The notes: generated from the sequence alone by a model not told the origin. Counted from the stretch's first letter, positions 1-11,295 are shown. The stretch is DNA of 64,000 bases from Mycolicibacterium lutetiense (GCF_017876775.1 NZ_JAGIOP010000002.1:3720001-3784000), one strand, 5' to 3'. Made by a program: numbers and translations.

Positions 1-734
1 ACGATGGCCGCGTCCGGGTCGTTCAGGTCGGCGGCATCGGGTGTCGGGTCGCCGTGCAGATAGAAGAACCCGGCTGCGGCGTTGGCCAGCGACAGCGGGT
101 TGGCGTAGGCCGGGAAGTCACCGACAGGGTCGTACTCGATGGTGAGGAAGGTCTGGTCGTACGACGTGGGCGCCGATGCCCCGGTGCTGGTGAATCCGAG
201 GAGGCTGAGCGGACCCAGATTCGGGAAGCGGGCATAGATGCCGCCGTTGGGAACGGTCGGTGCCGCGATGTAGACGAATTCGATGTTCCCGCCCGGGGAC
301 GGCACCGTTCCGGCGTCGAGCTCGCGCTTGTACTTCTCGGCGAGGATGGTTCCCTCGGAGTAACTGACGAGGTAGATCGTGCCTTCCGGACCGGAGGCGG
401 TGCGCGCTTCGGCGACGGTGTCGATCAGCGGTTGGCGACCTTGCGTCACGCTCTCGTCGATCGGCAACGTGGCCGGATAGTTGACGCCGTAGAACTGGTT
501 GTCAGCGGCACCGACGAACTCGCCGCCATATGGCAGGTAGTTGCGCTGGAACTTGTTCTGGATCCGGTCGCTGGTCGGATTGTCCTTCCCACCCACACCG
601 ACCACGGCAGCGCTGCCGGGCAGGGTGGCCGCGAAGGCGTCGGCGACGTGCCCGAAGGCCAGTACCGCGGTCATGCCCGCGGTGGCACCGGCCACCGCGA
701 CAGCGAATGGACGCCGGCGCGTGTGATCAGCCAC
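1..734 (-). CDS. PE-PPE domain alpha/beta hydrolase, 3' end cut by window
   Basis: The reading frame is open from a GTG at 734 to the window edge (244 codons). A GAGGAG ribosome site sits just upstream of the GTG. Residues about 8-35 form a hydrophobic leader, so the protein is probably exported or anchored. The rest resembles the PE-PPE (serine alpha/beta hydrolase) domain: a conserved GxDNPTS-like start, and a nucleophile elbow SYSEGT with Ser126 followed by an AAPTVPNGG segment. There is no PE or PPE N-terminal domain, as in the free-standing hydrolases of this family. The substrate is unknown; cell-envelope lipids or esters are the usual suggestion. The C-terminal catalytic Asp/His lie outside the window. 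Confidence 0.8.
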   Translation of the reverse strand, partial: MADHTRRRPFAVAVAGATAGMTAVLAFGHVADAFAATLPGSAAVVGVGGKDNPTSDRIQNKFQRNYLPYGGEFVGAADNQFYGVNYPATLPIDESVTQGRQPLIDTVAEARTASGPEGTIYLVSYSEGTILAEKYKRELDAGTVPSPGGNIEFVYIAAPTVPNGGIYARFPNLGPLSLLGFTSTGASAPTSYDQTFLTIEYDPVGDFPAYANPLSLANAAAGFFYLHGDPTPDAADLNDPDAAI

Positions 735-777
735 GGTGCTCCTCGGATCGAGTGGGTGAGACAGGCTGACAACAGAA

Positions 778-806
778 TGTGGGCCCGGGATCAGTCCGGG
801 CCCACA
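778..806 (-). terminator. Perfect hairpin between lipoprotein gene and PE-PPE gene
   Basis: An 11-bp perfect stem (778-788 with 796-806) encloses a 7-base loop. It lies 34 bases past the stop of the upstream minus-strand lipoprotein gene and 44 bases before the PE-PPE start. There is no strong U-tract, which is common for mycobacterial terminators. Confidence 0.6.
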
Positions 807-839
807 CTATGTCAGAGTTTTGTCAGGTGGAAGTTCCGG

Positions 840-1337
840 TTACGGGCAGGCCACTTCCAGCTCGAAAGGCTTGGTCACCATGCCCGTTCCACCGGCGCCG
901 GTCGCTTCGCCCTTGATCATGTACTTGTTGCCATCCTTGGTGGCTTCGGCGCTGCCGCCGGGCACGCCGGGGGTGTAGGCGAGGTTGACGCCGTCAATAT
1001 TGCCGAGTGCCACGGCGGTCACCGACGGCTGGTCGCCCTCGCTGAGCGTGGCAGTCACTCCGGACATGCCTTGTCCGACGGTGAGGCTCACATTGCCTGC
1101 GACCGTGGCACATACGACTGTGCCCTCGAGCTTGTGCTCCTTGCCGTCGATGCTGACCCGGGCGGTGCCCGTGCCGGTTGTCGCAGTGGCGTCGCCGGCC
1201 TCGACCGAGGCTGTCGCCGACGCCGTTGCGGGGGACTTCGTCTCGGCGCTGTCTTTCTTGTCGCTCGACGAACAGCCGGACAGGCCTGCGACGACAATCG
1301 CGGCGCCGCCGATGGCTACCAGGAACTCACGCTTCAC
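840..1337 (-). CDS. LpqH-family (19 kDa antigen type) lipoprotein
   Basis: This is a 165-residue secreted lipoprotein. The N-terminus KREF plus a hydrophobic stretch ends in the lipobox LSGC, so Cys is the expected acylation site. A Ser/Thr/Ala-rich linker follows, then the two-part beta domain typical of LpqH, with a conserved Cys in VCATV and a C-terminal VACP. The GTG at 1337 is chosen because AGGAG lies 7 bases upstream; a longer GTG start at 1352 would put that ribosome site inside the gene. A second family member lies at 2371-2820. The family is immunodominant in pathogens; the role here is an outer-surface lipoprotein of unknown ligand. Confidence 0.85.
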   Translation of the reverse strand: MKREFLVAIGGAAIVVAGLSGCSSSDKKDSAETKSPATASATASVEAGDATATTGTGTARVSIDGKEHKLEGTVVCATVAGNVSLTVGQGMSGVTATLSEGDQPSVTAVALGNIDGVNLAYTPGVPGGSAEATKDGNKYMIKGEATGAGGTGMVTKPFELEVACP

Positions 1338-1475
1338 AACTGCTCTCCTCACGGTTGTGCAGCCCGTCTCCAGTGGCGGACTGTCAGGCAGAAGTATTCG
1401 GGTTCGTGCAGGTCGTAGGCGTGGATTTGGCCGAATTGTTCGTAGTGGCTGCGGGACGGTCGTAAGTTCAGCCCC

Positions 1476-2384
1476 ATGCAGATATTGCGTACGCCCGATG
1501 CCTGCTTCGGTGAGCTGCCCGAATTTCCTTACTCGCCAGAGTATTCCGAGATCGATGACGACGACGGTGGTCGCTTGCGGGTGGCCTGGGTGCAGGCCGG
1601 GCCACTAGATGCCGACCCCATCATGTTGTTGCATGGGGAACCATCTTGGTCGTTTCTCTACCGGCGGATGATCCCGATCCTGACCGCGGCGGGCCACCGC
1701 GTCGTCTGTCCGGACCTGGTCGGCTTCGGCCGGTCCGACAAACCGACGCGTATCGAGGACCACAGTTATGCGCGGCACGTCGAGTGGATGCGGACGCTGG
1801 CCTTCGATGTCCTCGATCTGCGACGGGTGACGTTGGTCGGTCAGGACTGGGGCGGCCTGATCGGGTTGCGCCTGGCTGCCGAACACCCGGACCGGTTCGC
1901 CAACATCGTCGTGGCGAACACCGGGCTGCCCACCGGCGACATCCCGATGCCCGAGATCTGGTGGCAGTTCCGCACCGCGATCCAGAACCTGCCCACGATC
2001 GACGTCGGCAGGTTCGTCGCGGCGGGTTGCCGTCGTCCGGTCAGCGATGAGGTCCGAGCGGCTTACGATGCGCCGTTCCCCGACGACACCTATTGCGCGG
2101 GTCCGCGTGCGATGCCTGGTCTGGTGCCCACCACACCCGACGATCCGGCCTCGGCCGCCAACCGGTCAGCGTGGAAAACGTTGGCGTCCAGCGAAACCCC
2201 GATGCTGGTGGCGTTCAGCGACAGTGACCCGATCACCGGAGCGATGGCACCCATTTTCCAGCGGGACATGCGCGGCGCGCAGGGGATCGAGCACCCGGTG
2301 ATCGCGAACGCCGGTCATTTCCTGCAGGAAGATGCCGGCGAGGAGCTCGCCGAGGCGATCGTGACTTTCCTCAGGGGCAGGTGA
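1476..2384 (+). CDS. Haloalkane dehalogenase (Rv2296/DmbB-like)
   Basis: The 302-residue alpha/beta hydrolase is predicted to replace a carbon-bound halogen with hydroxyl. HGEPSW (53-58) supplies the oxyanion/halide region. VGQDWGG places the nucleophile at Asp124 with Trp125 as a halide-stabilising residue. DP at Asp251 and NAGHF at His281 complete the triad. The N-terminal LRTPD and GFGRSDKPTRIED strings match the Rv2296 subgroup as I remember it. The natural substrate in mycobacteria is not established. Its 3' end overlaps the convergent lipoprotein gene by 14 bases. Confidence 0.9.
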   Translation: MQILRTPDACFGELPEFPYSPEYSEIDDDDGGRLRVAWVQAGPLDADPIMLLHGEPSWSFLYRRMIPILTAAGHRVVCPDLVGFGRSDKPTRIEDHSYARHVEWMRTLAFDVLDLRRVTLVGQDWGGLIGLRLAAEHPDRFANIVVANTGLPTGDIPMPEIWWQFRTAIQNLPTIDVGRFVAAGCRRPVSDEVRAAYDAPFPDDTYCAGPRAMPGLVPTTPDDPASAANRSAWKTLASSETPMLVAFSDSDPITGAMAPIFQRDMRGAQGIEHPVIANAGHFLQEDAGEELAEAIVTFLRGR

Positions 2385-2820
2385 CGGCGATGTCGAACGG
2401 CATGTCCACCGGTGTGCCCGGCTGGTTGGGGTCGATGCCCATGCCGGTACCGGTGATCGTGTAGCCCTTGCCGTCGCGTGCGGCCACCACCGGCGCACCC
2501 GACAGGCCGGAGAGGTAGGTCAGCGACGCTCCCTCACCGTTCACATCGCCGATGTTCACCGACTGGACCACCGGCGCCTCGCCGTCGGTCAGCACCACGG
2601 AGGCCGGCATCTTGCCCTTGATGCCGATCGTGGTCAACCCGTTCTGGCTTTCACAATCGACGCTGGTGACGGGACCGGCGTCGTTCGGACCAAAAGTGAC
2701 GCGGCCCTGGCCGGTATTGCCCGAAGAATCCGCATCCTGGGAGGAACATCCGGCGACTGCGGCCAGAAACACAGCACATCCGGTGGCGACGACGATTCCG
2801 CGGTTCTTGACCAAGTTCAC
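2371..2820 (-). CDS. LpqH-family lipoprotein, second copy
   Basis: A 149-residue lipoprotein with lipobox VAGC after a basic/hydrophobic leader. The C-terminal domain has the LpqH pattern: a Cys in VDCESQ, a glycine-rich turn GKGYTITGTG, and a terminal VTCP. I chose the GTG at 2820 because the upstream extension runs antisense through tgt and has no family resemblance. It is a paralogue of the gene at 840-1337, and the two flank the dehalogenase on the opposite strand. The last 14 bases overlap the end of that gene tail to tail. Confidence 0.83.
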   Translation of the reverse strand: MNLVKNRGIVVATGCAVFLAAVAGCSSQDADSSGNTGQGRVTFGPNDAGPVTSVDCESQNGLTTIGIKGKMPASVVLTDGEAPVVQSVNIGDVNGEGASLTYLSGLSGAPVVAARDGKGYTITGTGMGIDPNQPGTPVDMPFDIAVTCP

Positions 2821-2877
2821 GTCCGCAGTATGGCCGCGTCCGCCCCCATGACGGAAATCGGACGCGCATCCGGTTGA

Positions 2878-5321
<2,444 letters not shown>

Positions 5322-5394
5322 GCCGGAGACGCTATGAGCACACATGCCGAGGTGCTGGCGGAAATCCGACCATGCGGTGTGGAAGAGTGACGCC

Positions 5395-6708
5395 ATGCCG
5401 GAAGAGCTCACCGCTGAACAGGCCGCGGAGCGCCTGACTGCCGTCGACACGCTCGGGATCCCGCTGGGGCCCGGCCAGCCGCCGGCGTTCCTGCGGACAC
5501 TCGGGGAGCGCACCGATTGGACGGACCTGCGCGTCTACGGCGCATTGCTCGGGGTGGGGACCGAACTGTTCACCCGGCCCGGGGTCAGTTACCTGTCCGG
5601 CTTCTTCGGTCCGTTCGAGCGGATGTTGCGGGATACGGGCGCCGAGGTGGAATTCGCGCCCGCCGATTTCCGCCGGTTCGCGCCGTTGCTCGAACGTCAG
5701 GCACCGCGGGTGATGACGACGGTCGCGACGCCGCCGGACGCCGACGGCTGGTGCTCTCTGTCGCTGCATGCCGGTGCCACGGTGGGCGAGTTGCGCCGGG
5801 CCGGAGCCGATCCGCAGCGGCTGCTCGTCGTCGAGGTGTCCGACGGGTATCCGCGGACGTTCGGGCTCGACGGGTATCGGCATGCGCTGCACGTCGACGA
5901 GATCGACGTCCTCGTGCGCTCGACCGACGCACCGCTCGCGCTGCCCTCAGCGGCGCCCACCGACGTCGACCGGGCGATCGCGAGGCACGCCGTCGGATTC
6001 ATCTCGTCCGGCGCGACACTGCAGACGGGTATCGGCTCGATTCCCAGCCAGATCGCCACACTGCTCGCCGAGGGTGACGGGGGCGATTACGGGCTGCACA
6101 GCGAGATGTTCACCGATGGTTGCATGCAGCTGCACTGTGCCGGCAAGGTCACCAATGTCGTGAAAGGCCTGTACGACGGGGTGAGCGTGACGACCTTCGC
6201 GTTCGGTTCGACCGAGCTCTATGCGTGGCTGGACGGCAACTCCGACGTCGCGTTCCTGCCGGTCGAGATCGTCAATTCCCCGGAGGTGATCGGTGCCAAC
6301 AACGACATGGTCACGATCAACGGTGCGCTCGGGGTCGACGTCCACGGCCAGGTCGTCGCCGACACGATCGACGGCAATCAGTACAGCGGGATCGGCGGGG
6401 CCGAGGACTTCGTCGCCGGTGCCGGGCTCGAGCTGTCGGACCGCTCGTTGATCTGTCTGCCCTCGACGTTCGAGAAGGACGGCGTGCTTCGGTCGCGGAT
6501 CGTGCCGTGGTTCGGTCCCGGCGCCGTGATCACGACGCCACGGCATCACGTCGATGTGATCGTCACCGAGTACGGCGCAGCCGAATTGGAGGGCCTGACG
6601 GTCCGTGAGCGCGGCGAGGCGCTGGCCGCGGTCGCGCATCCGCAGTTCCGCGACGAGCTGTTGGCTGCCGCCGAGCGCGCGGCGAAGGGTTGTTCGCCCG
6701 TCGGCTGA
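5395..6708 (+). CDS. Acetyl-CoA hydrolase/transferase family protein
   Basis: A 437-residue class I CoA-transferase fold protein. YGLHSEM supplies the candidate catalytic Glu237, which would form the glutamyl-CoA intermediate. GIGSIPSQI (213-221) and YSGIGGAEDF are the family glycine-rich CoA-binding turns. Whether it transfers CoA between acids (4-hydroxybutyrate or acetate type) or hydrolyses acyl-CoA cannot be told from sequence. The ATG at 5395, with GGAAGAG upstream, is preferred over an earlier ATG at 5344 that lacks conserved residues. The ABC operon beyond its 3' end is convergent. Confidence 0.85.
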   Translation: MPEELTAEQAAERLTAVDTLGIPLGPGQPPAFLRTLGERTDWTDLRVYGALLGVGTELFTRPGVSYLSGFFGPFERMLRDTGAEVEFAPADFRRFAPLLERQAPRVMTTVATPPDADGWCSLSLHAGATVGELRRAGADPQRLLVVEVSDGYPRTFGLDGYRHALHVDEIDVLVRSTDAPLALPSAAPTDVDRAIARHAVGFISSGATLQTGIGSIPSQIATLLAEGDGGDYGLHSEMFTDGCMQLHCAGKVTNVVKGLYDGVSVTTFAFGSTELYAWLDGNSDVAFLPVEIVNSPEVIGANNDMVTINGALGVDVHGQVVADTIDGNQYSGIGGAEDFVAGAGLELSDRSLICLPSTFEKDGVLRSRIVPWFGPGAVITTPRHHVDVIVTEYGAAELEGLTVRERGEALAAVAHPQFRDELLAAAERAAKGCSPVG

Positions 6709-6721
6709 TCACCGCAGGGAA

Positions 6722-7486
6722 CTACAGCGGGTTGAGGATCCGCTGCAGGAACTGGCGGGTGCGCTCCTCCTTCGGGTCGCCGATCACCGCGGCGGGTGGC
6801 CCCTGCTCCAGGATCACCCCGCGGTCGGTGAACAGCACCTGATCGGAAACCTGTCGGGCGAACTGGATTTCGTGCGTGACGATCACCAGGGTCCAGCCTT
6901 CGACAGCCAGGTCCCGGATCACCGCGAGCACCTCGCCGACGAGTTCCGGATCGAGTGCCGAGGTCGGCTCGTCGAACAGCACCACTTTCGGTTTCAACGC
7001 CAGGGCCCGGGCGATCCCGACGCGCTGCTGTTGGCCACCGGAGAGCTGGTAGGGATATTTGTCCCGCTGGTCGGCGAGCCCCACCTGGCCCAGCAGCTCG
7101 GTGGCCTCGGCCAGCACCTCGTCTCGCGGACGCTTCTGCACCACGAGGGGGCCCTCGGTGACGTTCTGCAACACGGTCCGGTGCGGAAACAGGTTGTGGG
7201 ACTGGAACACAAAGCCGCTCTGTGCGCGGTAGCGACGCAGCTGGTCCTTGGGCACCGGCTTGGCGAAGTCCAGTTCGGTGTCCCCGACCCGGATCACCCC
7301 GGAGTCGGCGACATCGAGGGCGTTCAGGGTGCGCAGCAGTGTGGTCTTGCCGGAACCCGACGGGCCGATCACTGTCGTCGCGGTGCCCCGCGGCACGGTG
7401 AACGAGACACCCTTGAGTACCCGGACGTCGCCGAAGGCCTTGTGCACATCGGCGGCGACGATCCGGTCTTCGCGTTCTGTGGTCAT
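6722..7486 (-). CDS. Amino-acid ABC transporter, ATP-binding protein
   Basis: The 254-residue ATPase has Walker A GPSGSGKT (41-48), Q-loop FQSHNLFPH, signature LSGGQQQR, Walker [13 protein letters not shown] and the switch histidine in THE. It belongs to the polar-amino-acid uptake family (HisP/GlnQ type). Its ATG overlaps the stop of the fused binding-protein/permease gene by 4 bases (ATGA), so the two are translationally coupled and form one importer. The much longer open frame extending to 8488 runs in the wrong frame over that partner. Confidence 0.92.
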   Translation of the reverse strand: MTTEREDRIVAADVHKAFGDVRVLKGVSFTVPRGTATTVIGPSGSGKTTLLRTLNALDVADSGVIRVGDTELDFAKPVPKDQLRRYRAQSGFVFQSHNLFPHRTVLQNVTEGPLVVQKRPRDEVLAEATELLGQVGLADQRDKYPYQLSGGQQQRVGIARALALKPKVVLFDEPTSALDPELVGEVLAVIRDLAVEGWTLVIVTHEIQFARQVSDQVLFTDRGVILEQGPPAAVIGDPKEERTRQFLQRILNPL

Positions 7487-8952
7487 CGCGCCACATGCCT
7501 TTCCAGTCGGCGTTCCAGGCGACTCTGGCCGAACGACAGCACCAGGCAGATCACCCAGTAGTAGATCGCGGCGGTGCCGTAGAGGGCGAAGAACTCGAAC
7601 GTCGGTGCCGCGATGATCTGGGCCTGCCGCAGCAGTTCGGTCACCAGGATCGTCGACGCCAGTGACGTGTCTTTGACCAGTGAGATCAGGGTGTTCGACA
7701 GCGGCGGTACCGCCACCCGGGCGGCCTGCGGCAGGATGATGCGCCGCAGCGTGCCGGCGTAATTCAGCCCGATCGTCTCGGCGGCCTCCCACTGTCCCTT
7801 CGGGATGCTCTGGATTGCCGAGCGGATGATCTCGGCCGCATAACCGCCGACGTTGAGGCTGAACGCGATCACGGCGGCCGGGAAGGGGTCGATCTTCACC
7901 CCGAACTCGGGCAGCGCGAAGAACACGATGAACAACTGCACCAGCAGCGGCGTCCCGCGGATGATCGAGATGTAGAACCTGGCGATGTTGCTCAGCACCA
8001 CATTCGGCGACAGCCGGGCCAGCGCCACGGCCAGGGCGATGACGAGGCCGATGACGAAGCTGATGATCGTCAACGGAATGGTCATCGTCAGGGCCGCTTT
8101 GGCCAGTGGCCACAGATTGTCGGCGATGAGCTGCCATGTCGACCGGACAGCCGGGGTGCCTTCCGCGGGTGCCCCGGACGCGTTGGTCTTGAGGTACTTC
8201 TGCGAGATGGCGGCCAGCGTGCCATCGGCCCGCAACTCGTCGAGTGCGGTGTTGAGTTCGGGCAGCAGGCCGCTGTCCTTGCGCGCGGCGAAGCCCTGTT
8301 CGCTCTTCTCCCCGACTTTTCCGGTGATCTTGACCGACGTGTCGTTCGTCTCGGCCAGATACGCGTAGACGGCGATACTGTCGTTGACGACGACATCGAC
8401 CCGCCCCTGGTTGAGGAGCTTGATCGCCTGGCTGAACCCCTCGACCGCTTCGACACGCGCGCCGGCCTTGCGGGCGATCTCCGACCAATTACTGGTGGCG
8501 TTCTCGGCGGCGACCTTGCCTTTCAGGTCCGCGAGCGTCGTGATCGAGTTGTCGTCGGCACGGGTGACGATTACTCCCTCGCCGACCGAGTAGGGCTGGG
8601 AGAGATCGTATTTGGCTTTCCGCTCCGGCGTGATCGTGACCTCGTTGGCCACTACGTCGAACCGGTTGGCCTCGAGTGCGGCGAAGATCGAATCCCACGG
8701 TGTTTCGACGAATTCGACTCGGACACCGAGTTTGTCGCCGACAGCGCGGGCCACGTCGACGTCGTAGCCGACGAGTTGACCGGTGGCGGGGTCGTGGTAG
8801 CTGAACGGGGAGTACACGCCTTCGGTGCCGACGCGCAGCACGCCGGCCGAACTCAGCGGTTCGTCAGTAGTGCCGGCCTTCCCGCCGCAGGCGGCCAGCA
8901 GTACCGCGACGATCAGCAGGAGCCCCAGCAGTGGAATTCGTCGGGAGCGCAC
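7483..8952 (-). CDS. Amino-acid ABC transporter, substrate-binding protein fused to permease
   Basis: The 489-residue protein joins two usually separate subunits. Residues 1-22 are a lipoprotein signal with lipobox LAAC. About 30-255 form a type-II periplasmic binding domain (SBP_bac_3) with GYDVDVARAVG and FDVVANEVTITPERKAKYD. From about 270 it becomes a HisM-type permease with several membrane helices and the EAA loop (EAAETIGLNYAGTLRR) that docks the ATPase. Acylated Cys outside and helices inside fit a tethered receptor. A polar amino acid is the likely cargo; the sequence does not say which. Confidence 0.92.
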   Translation of the reverse strand: MRSRRIPLLGLLLIVAVLLAACGGKAGTTDEPLSSAGVLRVGTEGVYSPFSYHDPATGQLVGYDVDVARAVGDKLGVRVEFVETPWDSIFAALEANRFDVVANEVTITPERKAKYDLSQPYSVGEGVIVTRADDNSITTLADLKGKVAAENATSNWSEIARKAGARVEAVEGFSQAIKLLNQGRVDVVVNDSIAVYAYLAETNDTSVKITGKVGEKSEQGFAARKDSGLLPELNTALDELRADGTLAAISQKYLKTNASGAPAEGTPAVRSTWQLIADNLWPLAKAALTMTIPLTIISFVIGLVIALAVALARLSPNVVLSNIARFYISIIRGTPLLVQLFIVFFALPEFGVKIDPFPAAVIAFSLNVGGYAAEIIRSAIQSIPKGQWEAAETIGLNYAGTLRRIILPQAARVAVPPLSNTLISLVKDTSLASTILVTELLRQAQIIAAPTFEFFALYGTAAIYYWVICLVLSFGQSRLERRLERHVAR

Positions 8953-8996
8953 GGCCGGACGCTAACAGGGGCGCGGGAGGTTCTGCAGGTTTCTGC

Positions 8997-9878
8997 TCAG
9001 CCCGGCTGGTATATCCACGGATGTCGCGGTAGCGCGGTCGGGTCGAACCGGTCCAGCATTCCGTTCACATCGCAGGCGGGCCACCCGAGCGATGCGCTGA
9101 TCTGCTCCAGTGCACGGTCGGCGCCGATTTCGGCCAGGGTGACCGCCCCGTCGCGTTTGGCCAGCCGGGCGCCGTCTTCGTTGAGCACCAACGGGACGTG
9201 AGCGTAGATCGGCTCCGGGTAGCCGAGCAGGCGGGCCAGGTAGGACTGTCGCGGGGACGAGCTCAACAGATCGTCGCCGCGTACCACCTGATCGATGCCA
9301 CCGGCGGCATCGTCGACCACGACGGCCAGGTTGTAGGCGGGGACGCCGTCGCCGCGGCGCACCACGAAATCGTCGATGATCCCGGTGTAGGTGCCGTGCA
9401 GGAGGTCGGTGACGGTGCGGACGAAGGTGTCGGTGCGCAGCCGCAGCGCGGGCGGACGACCGGTCTCCGCGCGGCACTGCGCGCGTTCGGCGTCGGTCAG
9501 GTCCCGGCAGGTGCCCGGATATGCGCCTTCGGGGGCATGTGGGGCCCGCGGCGCCTGGGCGATATCTCTTCGGCTGCAATAGCATTCGTACAATCGGTCG
9601 TCGGTCCGCAGCTGCTCGATGACGGCGTCGTAGCGGTCCTGGTGACCCGTTTGCCACTCCACCGGCTCATCCCAGGTCAACCCGATCGCGGTCAGGTCGG
9701 CCACTTGACGCGTGCCGATCTCCGGAAAGGTCCGGTCATCCAGGTCCTCGACCCGCAAGAGAAATCGCCTTCCGGTGGACCGGGCGAACAACCAGGCCAG
9801 TACCGCCGTGCGCAGATTGCCGATGTGCAGGTCGGCCGACGGGCTCGGCGCGAAGCGCCCGGCGCGGGTGAGGCTCAC
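8997..9878 (-). CDS. gluQ: Glutamyl-Q tRNA(Asp) synthetase
   Basis: A 293-residue truncated glutamyl-tRNA synthetase without an anticodon-binding domain. It attaches glutamate to the queuine-modified base 34 of tRNA-Asp. Visible features are FAPSPSADLHIGN (HIGH-like, 18-21), the zinc knuckle C99-x-C101-Y120-x3-C124, and LAKRDGA in the KMSK position. The length suits GluQ, not GltX. It needs queuosine in tRNA to be useful, so its proximity to tgt is meaningful. Confidence 0.93.
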   Translation of the reverse strand: MSLTRAGRFAPSPSADLHIGNLRTAVLAWLFARSTGRRFLLRVEDLDDRTFPEIGTRQVADLTAIGLTWDEPVEWQTGHQDRYDAVIEQLRTDDRLYECYCSRRDIAQAPRAPHAPEGAYPGTCRDLTDAERAQCRAETGRPPALRLRTDTFVRTVTDLLHGTYTGIIDDFVVRRGDGVPAYNLAVVVDDAAGGIDQVVRGDDLLSSSPRQSYLARLLGYPEPIYAHVPLVLNEDGARLAKRDGAVTLAEIGADRALEQISASLGWPACDVNGMLDRFDPTALPRHPWIYQPG

Positions 9879-9891
9879 GCCCGCAATCTAG

Positions 9892-10302
9892 CTAACGACG
9901 CTCCCAGGGCGCTGTCTCGCCCATCTTGTTGTAGTACTTGGCCAGGTGGTTTTTCACCCGGTCGATGTCGTCCTCCGGCAGGTCGACACCGCCTCGTGCG
10001 CCGTTCATGACCCCGCCCGCGGCCATCACGCCGCGCGGCACCGCTTCGAGCTTGCCACCGGTCACATCGGCGATCAGCAGCTTGTAGGCGGTGAAGTTGT
10101 CCTTCTCGTCCTTGTCGTACCAGACGTGTGCATCGCGGTATTTCTGGTTGGGTTCGTCCTGCGCATCGGCCCACTTGCGGACGCGCCTCTCGGCGGCGTC
10201 GCGGTCCCATTCGCGGTCCCGGTCGGCCAGTGGCAGGTCCTGGAATGCGGTTACAGACATATGTTTGGCGTGCCCGAACCGGGCGGTCGGTAAACCCGCC
10301 AC
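9892..10302 (-). CDS. Small conserved protein with HK97-protease-like tail
   Basis: A 136-residue soluble, charged protein of unknown function. The N-terminal half is Asp/Arg-rich (DLPLADRDREWD). The C-terminal half, from YKLLIADVTGGKLEAVPRG to KYYNKM, resembles a segment I associate with the C-terminal part of some phage prohead proteases, but no catalytic protease part is present. The GTG at 10302 directly abuts the stop of the ATP-grasp gene, implying coupling; an ATG at 10260 (MSVTAFQD) is an equally possible start. It is the last gene of a three-gene operon with the ATP-grasp ligase and DUF1704 protein. It could be their substrate or partner, but that is a guess. Confidence 0.65.
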   Translation of the reverse strand: MAGLPTARFGHAKHMSVTAFQDLPLADRDREWDRDAAERRVRKWADAQDEPNQKYRDAHVWYDKDEKDNFTAYKLLIADVTGGKLEAVPRGVMAAGGVMNGARGGVDLPEDDIDRVKNHLAKYYNKMGETAPWERR

Positions 10303-11295
10303 TCACGCACTACTCCGGCGCTCCAGCGCCTCGATCACGACCGGGCAGATGTCGACTCCGTACAGGTGCTCCATCGCCTGCAGACCGCCCGGACTCTCGG
10401 CGTTGATCTCGATGACTTTGTCGCCGATCATGTCGATGCCGACGAAGAACATCCCATCTTGCGCGAGTTTGTCGTGCATCGCCTCGATCACCGCGCGCTG
10501 CTTCTTGGTGACCTCTTCGGGTTGAACCTTGCCGCCCTTGCAGATGTTGGCTCGCGGGTCGTTCCCCTCTGGCACCCGCCGGAAAGCGGCGGGACGTCCG
10601 TCGACCTCGATGAGCTCTCCGTCGAGCAGGAAGATCCGCATGTCGCCGTCCTCGGCGCCCTCGACGTACTCCTGGGCGTAGATGTAGCCGTCTTCCAGCA
10701 CCGACTCCATCATCTGGTTCAAGTTGGGCTCGTCGTCGCCGACGATCATGAACACGTTGCGTCCCTGCGCGCCGCACAGCGGTTTGATGATGGAGCGTCC
10801 CACCGACGAGATGAAGGTCCGGACGTCGTCCACGTTTTGCGTCACCAGGGATCGCTGGCGGATCTGCGCCGGAAACTCGTCGAGGTATACCTTCAACGCC
10901 GCGCGCATGAGCACCGCGGGGTCGTTGACCACGGTGACGCCGTGCGCCACGAGGAGCTGACCGAACATGGAACCCAAGCTGCTGGCCCACGGCCGATCCT
11001 GCCGATCCTCGACCGAGTCGTTCCTCAGAAACACGGCGTCGAGCTCGTCCATGCGTATGCGCTCGGCCGAACTCTCCTTCATGCGATCGACGAACGCGGT
11101 CAGCGTGTCCTCACCCCGGGCGATGCCGGGACGTGCGTGCGCCCCGATCTGACCGTCGGGCTCGCCGATACTGACGTCGCTCAGCCCGACGTACCAGACC
11201 TCGTGGCCCATCAGGGCGGCCGCCTTCGCGAGGCGGGTGGTCGCGTACTCGTCGACCTCGGTCTCCGCACGATTGACCAGAAATGCAATCCTCAT
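10303..11295 (-). CDS. GshB-like ATP-grasp ligase
   Basis: The 330-residue protein has the glutathione-synthetase ATP-grasp layout. An N-terminal Rossmann-like domain opens with MRIAFLVN. The ATP-grasp part carries IIKPLCGAQGRNVF, EYVEGAEDGDMRIF, FRRVPEGND and a metal-binding GIDMIGDKVIEINAESPGG. These enzymes join a carboxylate to an amine or thiol through an acyl-phosphate. Mycobacteria make mycothiol, not glutathione, so a different substrate is expected. The start overlaps the stop of the DUF1704 gene by 4 bases and its stop abuts the next start, so the three proteins are made together. Confidence 0.87.
   Translation of the reverse strand: MRIAFLVNRAETEVDEYATTRLAKAAALMGHEVWYVGLSDVSIGEPDGQIGAHARPGIARGEDTLTAFVDRMKESSAERIRMDELDAVFLRNDSVEDRQDRPWASSLGSMFGQLLVAHGVTVVNDPAVLMRAALKVYLDEFPAQIRQRSLVTQNVDDVRTFISSVGRSIIKPLCGAQGRNVFMIVGDDEPNLNQMMESVLEDGYIYAQEYVEGAEDGDMRIFLLDGELIEVDGRPAAFRRVPEGNDPRANICKGGKVQPEEVTKKQRAVIEAMHDKLAQDGMFFVGIDMIGDKVIEINAESPGGLQAMEHLYGVDICPVVIEALERRSSA

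Noticed and set aside
6722..8488. 588-codon open frame on the minus strand
   Set aside because: Only the part from 7486 down is the ABC ATPase. The upstream part runs out of frame through the binding-protein/permease gene and has no domain.
9892..10302. Prophage remnant suggested by HK97-protease-like text
   Set aside because: No integrase, capsid, portal, tail or att site is nearby. The gene is tightly coupled to two non-phage genes.
10303..11295. Glutathione synthetase gshB
   Set aside because: The fold matches, but mycobacteria use mycothiol and no gshA is nearby. It is called a GshB-like ATP-grasp ligase instead.
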